DNA of 64,000 nucleotides from Prostheceraeus crozeri. Its lineage: Eukaryota; Platyhelminthes; Polycladida; Euryleptidae. The stretch spans positions 1 through 64,000 of the forward strand of contig CAJQUW010006166.1 of assembly GCA_907163375.1 (NCBI GenBank), written 5' to 3'. Below, in pieces: positions 21,744 to 29,692 of the stretch. The position numbers were made by a program, and so were the translations under genes. The notes below the pieces were generated by a model, which worked only from the letters and a program-made list of their open reading frames with translations, was not told the DNA's origin and did not search any database. Within the stretch, counting starts at the first letter, position 1. Every line of letters begins with the position of its first letter.

Positions 21744-22106
21744 ATGGCGAAACGTGAAATGACGAAACGTAAAAGTCAAAAGTCTTCAAAGTTTTCTTCA
21801 GCCATTCAAGCTCTCCGACGAATGAAAGCAAATCAGCGATACAATGCTATACGACATGCTAACGATAAATTCATTCGTGAAATTATTTCTCATGTGAGGA
21901 AGTTGAGGACGAAGAAATTAGCACCAAAACAACGAACGTTACTTATGCGATATGCTACGAAATTGCGTTTCATCTCCAATCCTAAAGTCACCCTTCAAAG
22001 AAGGAGGAAACTCTAACAAAAAGGGTGGTTTCCTTTCAGCAATACTTCCAATGTTAGCTCCTACCGTGGGCAACGCATTGGGTAATATCTTTGGCCCTAG
22101 ACGTTA
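21744..22106 (+). pseudogene. Basic helical / membrane-lytic-type protein (B)
   Basis: A Lys/Arg-rich helical protein opens MAKREMTKRKSQKSSKFSS. It contains KFIREIISHVRKLRTKKL and KLRFISNPKVTLQRRRKL. Downstream sequence codes for the glycine-led hydrophobic stretch (GGFLSAIL...) typical of the end of this recurrent Polinton protein. Related proteins are thought to be minor virion or membrane-active peptides. An ATGCAAAT octamer lies 46 bp before the ATG. About one break separates the basic and hydrophobic parts. Confidence 0.5.
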
Positions 22107-22138
22107 ATTATGCAAATGTTGAATCTCAAAGTATTATA

Positions 22139-22726
22139 ATGGATTTCAGACTTCAATGTGATAAAGTTCTGACTGTATCAGGTCCATCTCATGCAGGTAA
22201 AACTGTTTTCCCACTGCATTTATTGGATAAAAGAAGGGAGTTGTTTAAGGAACCTATCAATCGAGTGATTTGGTGTCATGGTATTTATCAACCGTCGCTG
22301 TTTCAGGAATTGCAAAGTCGCAACTTTATTCGACATGAAGGAATTATTCCAGTGGATAAACTGCAGTCTAATGATGTTGTTGTATTGGATGATTTATTAA
22401 AAGAAAGTAAGAGTTCAAAAGATGTTACAGATATGTTCACTCGCGCAGCACATCATAAAATTTGCTTTGTCATCTATATCACACAAAATTTGTTTCCTGA
22501 TGGAAAAGAAGCTCTTACACGAAACCTGAATACACACTATTATGCTATTTTCAAGAATCCGCGAGATAAAAGTCAATTTGAAATTTTAGCGCGACAAGTT
22601 GCACCAAGAGGATCAAAAGCCTTAATTGAAATTTTTCAAGCAGCTACTGAAAACCACACGGTTACTTATTCATTGACCTTACGCAAGAGTGTCCGGAAGA
22701 GTTTAGATTTCGAAGTGATATTTTGA
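22139..22726 (+). CDS. FtsK/HerA-type DNA-packaging ATPase (B)
   Basis: This is a 195-residue packaging ATPase of the A32-like family that pumps the genome into capsids. It has Walker A GPSHAGKT at 15-22, Walker B VVVLDD at 80-85, and a later TQNLF sensor-like segment. The ATG at 22139 is preferred over the upstream in-frame TTG at 22091. It places an ATGCAAAT octamer 29 bp upstream and gives the usual short lead before Walker A. The frame is open. Neighbours are the lytic-type peptide and the minor virion protein, the usual Polinton virion block. Confidence 0.9.
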   Translation: MDFRLQCDKVLTVSGPSHAGKTVFPLHLLDKRRELFKEPINRVIWCHGIYQPSLFQELQSRNFIRHEGIIPVDKLQSNDVVVLDDLLKESKSSKDVTDMFTRAAHHKICFVIYITQNLFPDGKEALTRNLNTHYYAIFKNPRDKSQFEILARQVAPRGSKALIEIFQAATENHTVTYSLTLRKSVRKSLDFEVIF

Positions 22727-22751
22727 AAACTCCCATGATTATCTACAAACT

Positions 22752-23442
22752 ATGAGTTCTTATTCTCGCATGATTGTTATTCCTTAGGATGAATATGTAC
22801 AATTGACTGCCATGCAGCAAGTAAAGCATCCTCTTGCAAATCAAATGTATAGGAAAGAAATAGATTATCAGCAAAATGTTCACATCAAAGATCCACATCG
22901 TGCTGTATTATTACAATCGGAAACTGTTGAACAATTGAAAAATTTGATGAATAAGATGCGTGACTCTGTGTCGACTGCTACACCTTTAGCATCTCGTGCA
23001 CATGCCATATCTCTTTTCAACAGTATTGAACCCCACCTCAATGCAAATGATAGAGGAGAAATCATTACAGATGAAAATAAAGTGATTGATGCTTCACGTT
23101 ATGAAGACTTGATTCAGTATGCGACACGTAGAAAGCGCCGTCAGGGCTATGCTCCACCTGCTTGGACATACTTTCTTAAACTATTGAAAAAGCATAATGT
23201 GCCAAAATTTGGTTTGAATAATGAGACATTGAAAGAACTTGATTCAACAGTGGCTACTGCTCCAATGCTTCAGACGATGAAAATGCCAACAAATTGGTTC
23301 AAGACGTCACCTGCTACATCCCCCCACACTCACTAAGCAAACAAGAGGAAGAACTCGACGTAGATCTACGCCACCACAAAAACTAGTAAAAGGAAAACGT
23401 AAAACAGCCCCTCCCAAGAAATACATGTTCTCAGACTATTAA
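22752..23442 (+). pseudogene. Conserved minor virion protein (B)
   Basis: This recurrent Polinton protein lies between ATPase and integrase. It has DEYVQLTAMQQVKHP near the start, a helical middle (VEQLKNLMNKMRDSV), IDASRYEDLIQYATRRKR, and a proline/basic end with KKYMFSDY. The role is unknown; by position it is virion-associated. The fossil carries about two breaks. Confidence 0.5.
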
Positions 23443-23443
23443 T

Positions 23444-23659
23444 ATGAAGCAGATGTGTTCCTTGCCATGTAATGAGCCGCCAGAGGTGAATGTCGTTGTC
23501 ACTTGCACTTGCTGCGCCAGCTCTCATTATGAAACCCCTAAGCAATGTGAACAAGATCGCAAAACCGCTAGAGCTAAATGCTGCAGTTGTTGTAAATGTA
23601 GAAAGGCAAGAAAACAAAAAGATGAGAAGGAGGGAAAAGAGTCAGTCGTCATCGACTGA
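23444..23659 (+). CDS. Small cysteine-rich protein frame (B)
   Basis: The ATG at 23444 opens a 71-residue frame with clustered cysteines (VVTCTCCASSH and CCSCCKCRKARKQK) and a Lys/Glu tail. It overlaps the start of the integrase region in another frame. It may be a zinc-binding peptide or simply an open frame across the integrase leader. No family is recognised. Confidence 0.3.
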   Translation: MKQMCSLPCNEPPEVNVVVTCTCCASSHYETPKQCEQDRKTARAKCCSCCKCRKARKQKDEKEGKESVVID

Positions 23660-24710
23660 ACGTTTGAAGTCAATCTATTACGATGTAAAACATCCGGCAG
23701 GATTTGCATCGATCAAGAAATTATCAAAAGCGAGTGGTCTTCCACAATCACAAGTGAAATGATGGTTAAAGGGTCAGGCTACATATACACTCCACAAAGA
23801 AGCGAAAAACAAGTACCGCACCCGCCATGATATTGTTCATGGCATCGATGAACAGTGGCAAGCAGATTTGTGTGATGTTGCCTCCATTTCAAAACATAAC
23901 TCGGGCAATAATTTTATTTTAACCGTCATTGATATTTTCTCGCGTTATGCGTGGGCTCAACCTTTAAAAACTAAAGAAGGGAAAGGAGTAGCAAAAGCAT
24001 TCCAAACAATTTTTCGAGAAGGTCGCATTCCAAAAAGAATTCAGAGTGATCAAGGAAAAGAGTTTGAAAATCAGTATGTGAGAAGATTATTTGAGAGGCA
24101 TGACATTGAGTTGTTTAGTGTAAAGAGTGCCTATAAAGCTGCACTCGTTGAACGTTTTAATCGCACATTAAAAAATCGCTTGTGGCGACATTTTACTGCC
24201 AACTTGACACAAAATTGGACAAAGGTTCTACAAGATACACTCCATGCCTACAATCACTCTATTCGTCGTTCTATTGGACTCAGACCAGTAGATGTAAATG
24301 CTGACAATGTAGATAAAGTGCGCGAATCATTCCAACGTAAACGCACTCATGTGAAAAGTGATGTGAAAATTGGTGATAAAGTTCGTATCTCAAAAGTGAA
24401 GAGTGTTTTTGCTAAAGTGTACCTTCCGAATTGGACAGAGGAGGTATTTACAGTATCAAGGATTGATCAAAAAGACTCTCCCACCACCTACAAGTTGAAA
24501 GATTACGATAATGAAGAAATTGAGGGTAGCTTTTACCACGATGAGATTGAGGTAGTCACTGAAAGTGAAACATATTTGGTAGAGAAAATCATTCGATGTA
24601 AAAAACGACAAGGTGAAGAATGGTGTCTTGTTAAATGGACTGGTTATCCTTCAAGTATGAACTCTTGGATGCGTCGTGCCAACATCTTTCATCTAAGTGA
24701 TCGACAGTGA
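23620..24710 (+). pseudogene. Retroviral-type integrase with chromodomain (B)
   Basis: The integrase inserts the element with 6-bp duplication. An N-terminal helix-turn-helix-like part (GFASIKKLSKASGLPQSQVK) is followed by the rve core. The DDE residues are visible as QADLCD, VIDIFSRYAWAQP, QSDQGKEF and ALVERFNRTLKNRL. A KIGDKVRISK DNA-binding segment follows. The chromodomain has YLVEKIIRCKKRQGEEWCLV and a KWTGYPSSMNSW core. A chromodomain can steer insertion to marked chromatin. About one break lies in the N-terminal part; core and chromodomain read open. Confidence 0.93.
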
Positions 24711-24713
24711 TTC

Positions 24714-24721
24714 ATGCAAAG
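24714..24721 (+). promoter_or_regulatory. ATGCAAAG motif, candidate late promoter element (B)
   Basis: ATGCAAAG lies 38 bp before the ATG at 24752. Matching sites precede other rightward B genes: ATGCAA at 20925 (31 bp), ATGCAAAT at 21698 (46 bp), ATGCAAAT at 22110 (29 bp), ATGCAAAG at 28226 (29 bp) and ATGCAAAA at 29652 (41 bp). The recurrence at near-constant distance is seen directly. The promoter role is inferred. Confidence 0.45.
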
Positions 24722-24751
24722 TTGTAACTAACAATGTTTAGGGTTTGAGCT

Positions 24752-25207
24752 ATGAATCCAACTGCCTCATTTTATTCACGACCCTCCTATGTAAGTGGTG
24801 GAGGACAAATTTACATCGGCGCTCGCCGCCAACGTGGAGGTAGCATACTTGGTGCACTGAAATCTGTTGTAGCACCTCTCATATCCAATGTCGGAAGATC
24901 TTTAAAACGAAATGTTTTAAGTAATGCCGTTGGCTTTGCTGGTGATGTTGCTAGTGATCTTTCCAGAGGTAGAAGTTTTAAGAGCAGTTTGTTGTATCGT
25001 GGGAAGGAACGCGGTTTAAAAACATTGAAGCAGACCCTTGCTGGTGTTACTCAAGGAAAGAAATCGCCTAAACGAATGAATAAAGGAAGAAGGAAACATC
25101 GCGGAGCTGGTAAGGTGCGATCTTCAGTCAAAAGGCATTCACGCAAACGTCGCAGAGGCTCTAATCATTCATCAGGCGCTAAACGACGACGCTGCCATAA
25201 CTTCTAA
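24752..25207 (+). CDS. Adenovirus pX/pVII-like basic core or lytic peptide (B)
   Basis: The 151-residue product has the Polinton signature: a Gly-rich N-terminus (SGGGQIYIGARRQRGG), an amphipathic stretch (ILGALKSVVAPLISNVGRS), then GFAGDVASDLSRGRSFKSS. A very basic tail follows (RKHRGAGKVRSSVKRHSRK and RKRRRG). It resembles adenovirus pX/pVI precursors, which condense DNA or disrupt membranes and are cut by the viral protease. It lies between integrase and the major capsid gene. It reads whole. Confidence 0.7.
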   Translation: MNPTASFYSRPSYVSGGGQIYIGARRQRGGSILGALKSVVAPLISNVGRSLKRNVLSNAVGFAGDVASDLSRGRSFKSSLLYRGKERGLKTLKQTLAGVTQGKKSPKRMNKGRRKHRGAGKVRSSVKRHSRKRRRGSNHSSGAKRRRCHNF

Positions 25208-25254
25208 TCATGGAGTGTAAAACTTCCGGGTTTTGTTTGTTTGATCAATAAGCC

Positions 25255-26486
25255 ATGCAGACAGATATTCTTAGTTCAAGTATTGTAGATTATCATCCTC
25301 GGACAGCTGAGAATTCTGGCCCCATTGAATTTGTTATTCCTGGTGGTAGTGATGACTACATAGATTTGAGTTATGCGATGGTTGATTTGAGGTTTAAAAT
25401 TCAGCAAGCATATGGAACTGCTATTGACGATACACATAAAGTTGGACTGAACAATTTACCATTGACTACATTACTTCGCGATGTTTCTCTAACGATTGGA
25501 GAGCAGCAGGTGGAAGGTGGCCAAAGCGATTATCCCCATAAATCATATTTCAATCATGTATCATAGTTTCATCCAGCAGCACAAAAAAGTCATATGGAAG
25601 CTATGGGATGGTACAGAGATGAAGCAGGAAAATTTGATGTTGAAACAAACAGTGGCTTTGTAAAGCGATCTGCTATGATTAAAGATAGTAAAGTATGTCA
25701 GCTATATGGTCCGCTGAATTTAGACTTCTTTAGACAGTCAAAGTTTTTACTCTGTAATGCCAGCATGCGACTGAAGCTGACATTGAATAAGCCTGAATTT
25801 GCGCTGAATGCATTTGCTAAAGTTGACAATTTTAGAATTCATGTGGAAGATATTGCACTTTACATTCGTCGAGTAGTACCGAATCCAAGTGTCATTAGAG
25901 GACATGCTGAAGGTCTTAACCGCCAAAATGCCATTTACCCCGTTCAGCATACAAAGCTTCTCACCTTTACAATTCCGAAAGATCAAAAGAGTTTCATGAA
26001 AGATGGCCTCTTTCCATCGGATGCACCGAAGCTCCTCATGGTGACAATGGTTGAAAATGATGCATTTAATGGTAATATAAAGAAGAATACTTTCAATTTT
26101 AAACACAATCAGTTAAGTGAAATTGATTGACGTGTAAATGGTGTGAGTCATCTGGTCCACCCTACAAACCAGATTTTGCTGCGGAACAATTTATGCGCAG
26201 TTATGTTGATTTTATGGATGTCTTTGGCTTTTACAATACGGATGACACCAACGGACTCACTATGAAAGAGTTTATGAATGGATATACTATTTATGCATTT
26301 GATTTCACTGCTGACAGCGATATTAGTGCACCCTATCGTCAAGCGAACGTGCCTCATAATATTCGTTTGGATTTGACGTTTAAAAGAACACTACCTGAGA
26401 CGATCAATGTATTAATTTATGCAGTCTTCGATTCAAACATTGAAATTACAAAGTATCGTGACGTGATTCTTCAGTATAATCGTTAA
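25255..26486 (+). pseudogene. Major capsid protein, double jelly-roll hexon type (B)
   Basis: This is the Polinton PY/hexon family that builds the icosahedral shell. The diagnostic N-terminal region shows SSSIVDYHPRTAENSGPIEF, then GSDDYIDLSYAMVDLRFKI and LPLTTLLRDVSLTIG. Later landmarks are YRDEAGKFD, FTIPKDQKSFMKDG, and a C-terminal NIRLDLTFKRTLPETINVLI. The span (~410 codons) is in the range of compact hexon-like proteins. It ends overlapping the protease ATG. The fossil is broken (about two breaks). Confidence 0.85.
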
Positions 26487-26947
26487 TGAGTTGGTTGACT
26501 GCTGACGATATTAAAACTAAAGTACAGCGTAATGCAGACGAAGCGACGTTGAAAGCTTTCGATAATGTCTATTCGCTCGATACCTTACCACCTGCAGTAA
26601 ATCACTATCAAATCTTTATTGTGCTAAACACTCATTCGCAGAATTTAGGCGGTGAGCATTGGAAAGCGATCTTTATTGGAGAAGACCGACGTGGTGAACT
26701 ATTTGACTCTCTTGCACAACCTCCAAATATACCAACACAGCAGTGGTTGAGAAAACATACGCGTCAATATCAGCGAAATGAACGCATACTACAACATCCA
26801 CTTTCATCAACGTGTGGTGCTTTTGTACTGTACTTCATCTTAAAACGTTTACATGTATCTCGATTTGTATCTGTTATTCAAAACTTTTCATGTAATCCAT
26901 CCTCTAATGAAAAAATGATTTGTAAGTTCTATCATGATTTGAAATAA
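26486..26947 (+). CDS. Adenain-like virion maturation protease (B)
   Basis: The 153-residue Ulp1/adenain-family cysteine protease shows His58 in GGEHWKAIFIG, Asp74 in ELFDSL, Gln103 in ILQHP and Cys110 in STCGAFVLYFIL. It would process capsid and core precursors such as the basic peptide at 24752. The ATG overlaps the stop of the capsid gene (TAATGA). An AATAAA lies at the stop codon, and the leftward TBP-like gene ends 25 bp further on. It reads whole. Confidence 0.9.
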   Translation: MSWLTADDIKTKVQRNADEATLKAFDNVYSLDTLPPAVNHYQIFIVLNTHSQNLGGEHWKAIFIGEDRRGELFDSLAQPPNIPTQQWLRKHTRQYQRNERILQHPLSSTCGAFVLYFILKRLHVSRFVSVIQNFSCNPSSNEKMICKFYHDLK

Positions 26948-26985
26948 AAACATCAGGTTGGAAAAATTGTTTTTATTTTACAATC
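26940..26985. terminator. Overlapping poly(A) signals between convergent genes (B)
   Basis: AATAAA on the plus strand overlaps the protease stop. On the minus strand AATAAAAACAATTTTTCC follows the TBP-like gene. Both 3' ends therefore share about 40 bp, a very compact convergent terminator. Confidence 0.6.
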
Positions 26986-27518
26986 CGCTGGGTACGTACA
27001 TACTCGATGAGATAGTCTAGGATCACATTTGCTTGTACATGAGATTTTAGTCCAGTAATGATCACTTTACTATTATGAAAGATTGCCACATGCACAGGTA
27101 ACCAACAACTAATGAGAGCTGCAGGAAAAAGTTCGGTTTCATAACACAAATTGTAAGTGCTAGTACGAATCTTCAAAAATGATACACTGTCACTCAATTG
27201 AGTAGAGATCACCATATTGTCCACAGTCAGATTCGACATCACACACCTCTCCCTCTTCCATATCCGACGTAGTAGTCTTTGTAGCTCTAAGCGCATTGAC
27301 TGCGCCGATGAATGAGAAAGGGCGCCGAGAATCTGTACAGTCCCATTTGGGAAGACTTGAAGATTCCGTGAATTGTTCATCTTTACCACTAACATTTGAG
27401 GACGGCCCGGGTAATACTTGATGTTTGGAAGGTGTTGGTGTAATGTTGTGAGATCGATTTTGGTGTAGAGTCTGAAGCGACGGAGAATGTTGACGATGGT
27501 GTAGCGATGGCGCTTCAT
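26973..27518 (-). CDS. TATA-binding-protein homologue encoded by Polinton B
   Basis: From the ATG at 27518 (MKRHRYTIVNIL) the product is 181 residues, the size of a TBP core, with both TBP repeats. Repeat 1 has IVNIL, PNIKYYPGRPQ and NLQVFPNGTVQILGA, matching TBP IVSTV...NAEYNPKRF...ALIFSSGKMVCTGA. Repeat 2 has LTVDNMV, CYETELFPAALI and VAIFHNSKVIITGLKS, matching FKIQNMV...SYEPELFPGLI...LLIFVSGKVVLTGAKV. Phenylalanines in VFPNG, ELFPA and IFHNS sit where TBP uses Phe to kink DNA. Role: probably promoter recognition for element genes. An in-frame alternative start lies upstream. Reads whole. TBP homologues are known in some large DNA viruses; one in a Polinton is, to my knowledge, unusual. Confidence 0.85.
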   Translation of the reverse strand: MKRHRYTIVNILRRFRLYTKIDLTTLHQHLPNIKYYPGRPQMLVVKMNNSRNLQVFPNGTVQILGALSHSSAQSMRLELQRLLRRIWKRERCVMSNLTVDNMVISTQLSDSVSFLKIRTSTYNLCYETELFPAALISCWLPVHVAIFHNSKVIITGLKSHVQANVILDYLIEYVRTQRIVK

Positions 27519-27840
27519 GATGAAAAAATGAATAAATTGAGCGATGTACCTTCCTTTTATACTTTTCCCAACTACCTTGATAAAATGTGAAGTTAGTATA
27601 GAGTTGGGAATGATAGAGTTGAATTCGCCGTTTGTTGACGCGCAACCAGATGCGATTTCCAATACGTGAATGTCTTTTCATATAGAAGTATTTCAAATCC
27701 TTCATGATATGATGTAGAGATTGAAAATGACGATAAGATAAAGCAAACTCTCTTCTCACATTTCCAGTTGAATCTTTGAAATAGACGTTTCGATCATGAT
27801 CCGTTTCAATACGTTGTAGGGAATCTAATTTCCAACTCAT
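27190..27840 (-). CDS. PC4/p15-like protein, copy 1 (B)
   Basis: The product starts MSWKLDSLQRIETDHDRNVY and shares its first ~100 residues with the neighbouring gene at 27863-28219. Each has a PC4-like unit (D.LQ.I..D..GNV.FK, then a basic residue and L(T/S)(W/Y)R.F..L..IM) and a second similar unit ending WEKY(K/R)R.(I/V)HRSI. PC4 is a coactivator that binds single-stranded DNA and TBP-promoter complexes. The C-terminal half is low-complexity and lies over the first ~330 bp of the TBP-like gene in another frame, so this end may be shorter in reality. The PC4 link is by pattern and needs profile support. Confidence 0.5.
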   Translation of the reverse strand: MSWKLDSLQRIETDHDRNVYFKDSTGNVRREFALSYRHFQSLHHIMKDLKYFYMKRHSRIGNRIWLRVNKRRIQLYHSQLYTNFTFYQGSWEKYKRKVHRSIYSFFHHEAPSLHHRQHSPSLQTLHQNRSHNITPTPSKHQVLPGPSSNVSGKDEQFTESSSLPKWDCTDSRRPFSFIGAVNALRATKTTTSDMEEGEVCDVESDCGQYGDLYSIE

Positions 27841-27862
27841 GGTGCGTGGTAGTCATGTCTCA

Positions 27863-28219
27863 TTAAGATTTGCATAGTAGGGCGATGATCTCACGACGAA
27901 TAAATGTCATGATGGAGCGATGTATGTATCTTCTATACTTCTCCCAATTGTATTTACGAAATGAGAAATAGTTTGCGGAATGAGAATGGCAGATTTGAAT
28001 TTCATTTCTGTAATGTTGAAGCCAAACTTGATCACCCAAGGAGATGAATCTTAATGTTTCAAAATATTCCATATCCCTCATGATATCATTGAGGTTGACA
28101 AATTGTCGCCATGTTAATGTAATACCTCTTGATGTATGACCATGAGAATTTTTGAAATGTACGTTTCCATTACGATCAACTCTGATATATTGTAGAGAGT
28201 CCAAAATCCAAGTCTTCAT
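27863..28219 (-). CDS. PC4/p15-like protein, copy 2 (B)
   Basis: The ATG at 28219 gives 118 residues: WILDSLQYIRVDRNGNVHFK, SRGITLTWRQFVNLNDIM, DQVWLQHYRNEIQI and WEKYRRYIHRSI. It is the paralogue of the gene at 27190-27840 and lies 22 bp upstream of it on the same strand, so a tandem duplication is evident. The RGITLTWRQF..L segment parallels PC4 KGISLTLEQW..L. It is separated from the divergent penton-like gene by only 35 bp. It reads whole. Function (ssDNA binding or transcription coactivation) is inferred. Confidence 0.55.
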   Translation of the reverse strand: MKTWILDSLQYIRVDRNGNVHFKNSHGHTSRGITLTWRQFVNLNDIMRDMEYFETLRFISLGDQVWLQHYRNEIQICHSHSANYFSFRKYNWEKYRRYIHRSIMTFIRREIIALLCKS

Positions 28220-28254
28220 GATGTTATGCAAAGCCGGAGATCAGCAATATCAAA
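28220..28254. promoter_or_regulatory. 35-bp divergent intergenic region with ATGCAAAG (B)
   Basis: Only 35 bp separate the start codons of the leftward PC4-like gene and the rightward penton-like gene. The segment contains ATGCAAAG (28226-28233). No TATA box fits inside it, so either the motif serves as a bidirectional start or promoter signals lie within the coding DNA. Confidence 0.45.
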
Positions 28255-29652
28255 ATGTCGTTTTATCATATTTTGCTTAGCAATGCGGCCGTAAATAGAT
28301 TTGCTAGTAATCGAGCCGCACTCTTTTCTACTTCCATTGATCTTACACAACAGCTAAATGGAAATTGGGAAGTGGGTGTCACTCAACTTGTTTATAGCAA
28401 CTGTGTCTATACTTTTGATCATGAGGTGATGACTATTAATATGAGACGCACAGCTCCTTACCAATGTGAAAAGGGCTGCCGAGTATACATTCCACAGTGG
28501 CCAAAGAAAGATCTCTTATCATGCAAAAAGTTTATATATGATTTCCTGAATAAAGCGTGTAAACATATTGTCCAATTTACTCCGCACAATGATGATCATA
28601 ATTTTGTACATCATGTAGTTGAGAAAGATTGGATTGTTGGTTTAAGTCCAAGTTTAAGAAATGATTTAGGTTACCTCGCTAGCGCCTTAACAAGCTATGA
28701 TAATTATAACGTTAGTTACCACCCAAGTGGTCATAAACAGTTAATATATCGAGAGGAAGCTTATTATGTAGATCTTATTCCAAAAAATGAGAAGACGTTG
28801 GTGAAGAAGATTGTGATTAAGCCAAGAAAGACAAACATGACTCCTGAAACATTATTGAAGAAATTTAATTATCTCCTTCGAGTTGATGGTAAGAAAGTGG
28901 CAACATTGACTTATATCAAATCATCTAATCATATTGCAATAAGTAAATTAAATGATGATGATCTACTATTAGTTTGTTCAAAAGATTTTCATCAGTTCTT
29001 ACGACATCGTTCTGCAGCTGTTCATGGAAAATTTGATATGCAACATTTACCATGTGAAAGGTCAAATCAATTTGATACAGAATGGACCGTATCTTTATAC
29101 AGAAAGTGTGTAGAGCCTTTAGGTGGTATCTTACATGAAACAAGAGTGTTGATGCCTCGCATTATTACTTCAGTCAAATTGGTTGTAGATTATTTAAATG
29201 AAGTGATTAATGAGCCACAAATTTCATTTTCTGAAAAAGAAGGTGTTTTGTCTCTCACTATAAGTGGAAAAGGTATTGAACTAATTATGGATAAAACTCT
29301 AATGGACATTTTGGGTTTTGATCAAAATATCTTTAAAAGTGGTACTGTAACCAAAGCTAGCGCAGACATGTCACTATTGCGTCGTATTAACTATTTTCAG
29401 ATACATTCCAATATTGGTGAAGATGTACGTGTGGGAGATGTTGAAGCTCCATTGCTAGCAATGATACCATACCAGCCAAAAAGCTGCAGTATTTTATCTG
29501 AGCATACTTTCAAGAAAGTGCATTATACAAAGCTGAAATCGAACTACATCCCACAAATTGATATTGCAATTTATGACGATGCGGGTGCGTTGATTCCTTT
29601 TCATAAAGATGCTGCGACAAGTATCAGACTCCATTTCCGAATGAAGAGCTAA
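28255..29652 (+). CDS. Penton/F54H12.2-like virion protein, copy 1 (B)
   Basis: The 465-residue product starts MSFYHILLSNAAVNRFASN and has LNGNWEVGVTQLVYSN. A central part carries LMDILGFDQNIF. The C-terminus has YFQIHSNIGEDVRVGD...LLAMIPYQ followed by IDIAIYDDAGALIPFHKDA and RLHFRM. This is the Polinton protein family related to nematode F54H12.2, probably a minor capsid (penton or vertex) component. It reads whole. ATGCAAAG lies 29 bp before its ATG. Confidence 0.75.
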   Translation: MSFYHILLSNAAVNRFASNRAALFSTSIDLTQQLNGNWEVGVTQLVYSNCVYTFDHEVMTINMRRTAPYQCEKGCRVYIPQWPKKDLLSCKKFIYDFLNKACKHIVQFTPHNDDHNFVHHVVEKDWIVGLSPSLRNDLGYLASALTSYDNYNVSYHPSGHKQLIYREEAYYVDLIPKNEKTLVKKIVIKPRKTNMTPETLLKKFNYLLRVDGKKVATLTYIKSSNHIAISKLNDDDLLLVCSKDFHQFLRHRSAAVHGKFDMQHLPCERSNQFDTEWTVSLYRKCVEPLGGILHETRVLMPRIITSVKLVVDYLNEVINEPQISFSEKEGVLSLTISGKGIELIMDKTLMDILGFDQNIFKSGTVTKASADMSLLRRINYFQIHSNIGEDVRVGDVEAPLLAMIPYQPKSCSILSEHTFKKVHYTKLKSNYIPQIDIAIYDDAGALIPFHKDAATSIRLHFRMKS

Positions 29653-29692
29653 TGCAAAAGTATGCTAATATATTTTTTCCAATGTGAATAAT

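Noticed and set aside
22091-22138. Upstream TTG start for the B packaging ATPase
   Set aside because: Non-ATG start; the ATG at 22139 gives the usual family length and correct distance to the ATGCAAAT motif.
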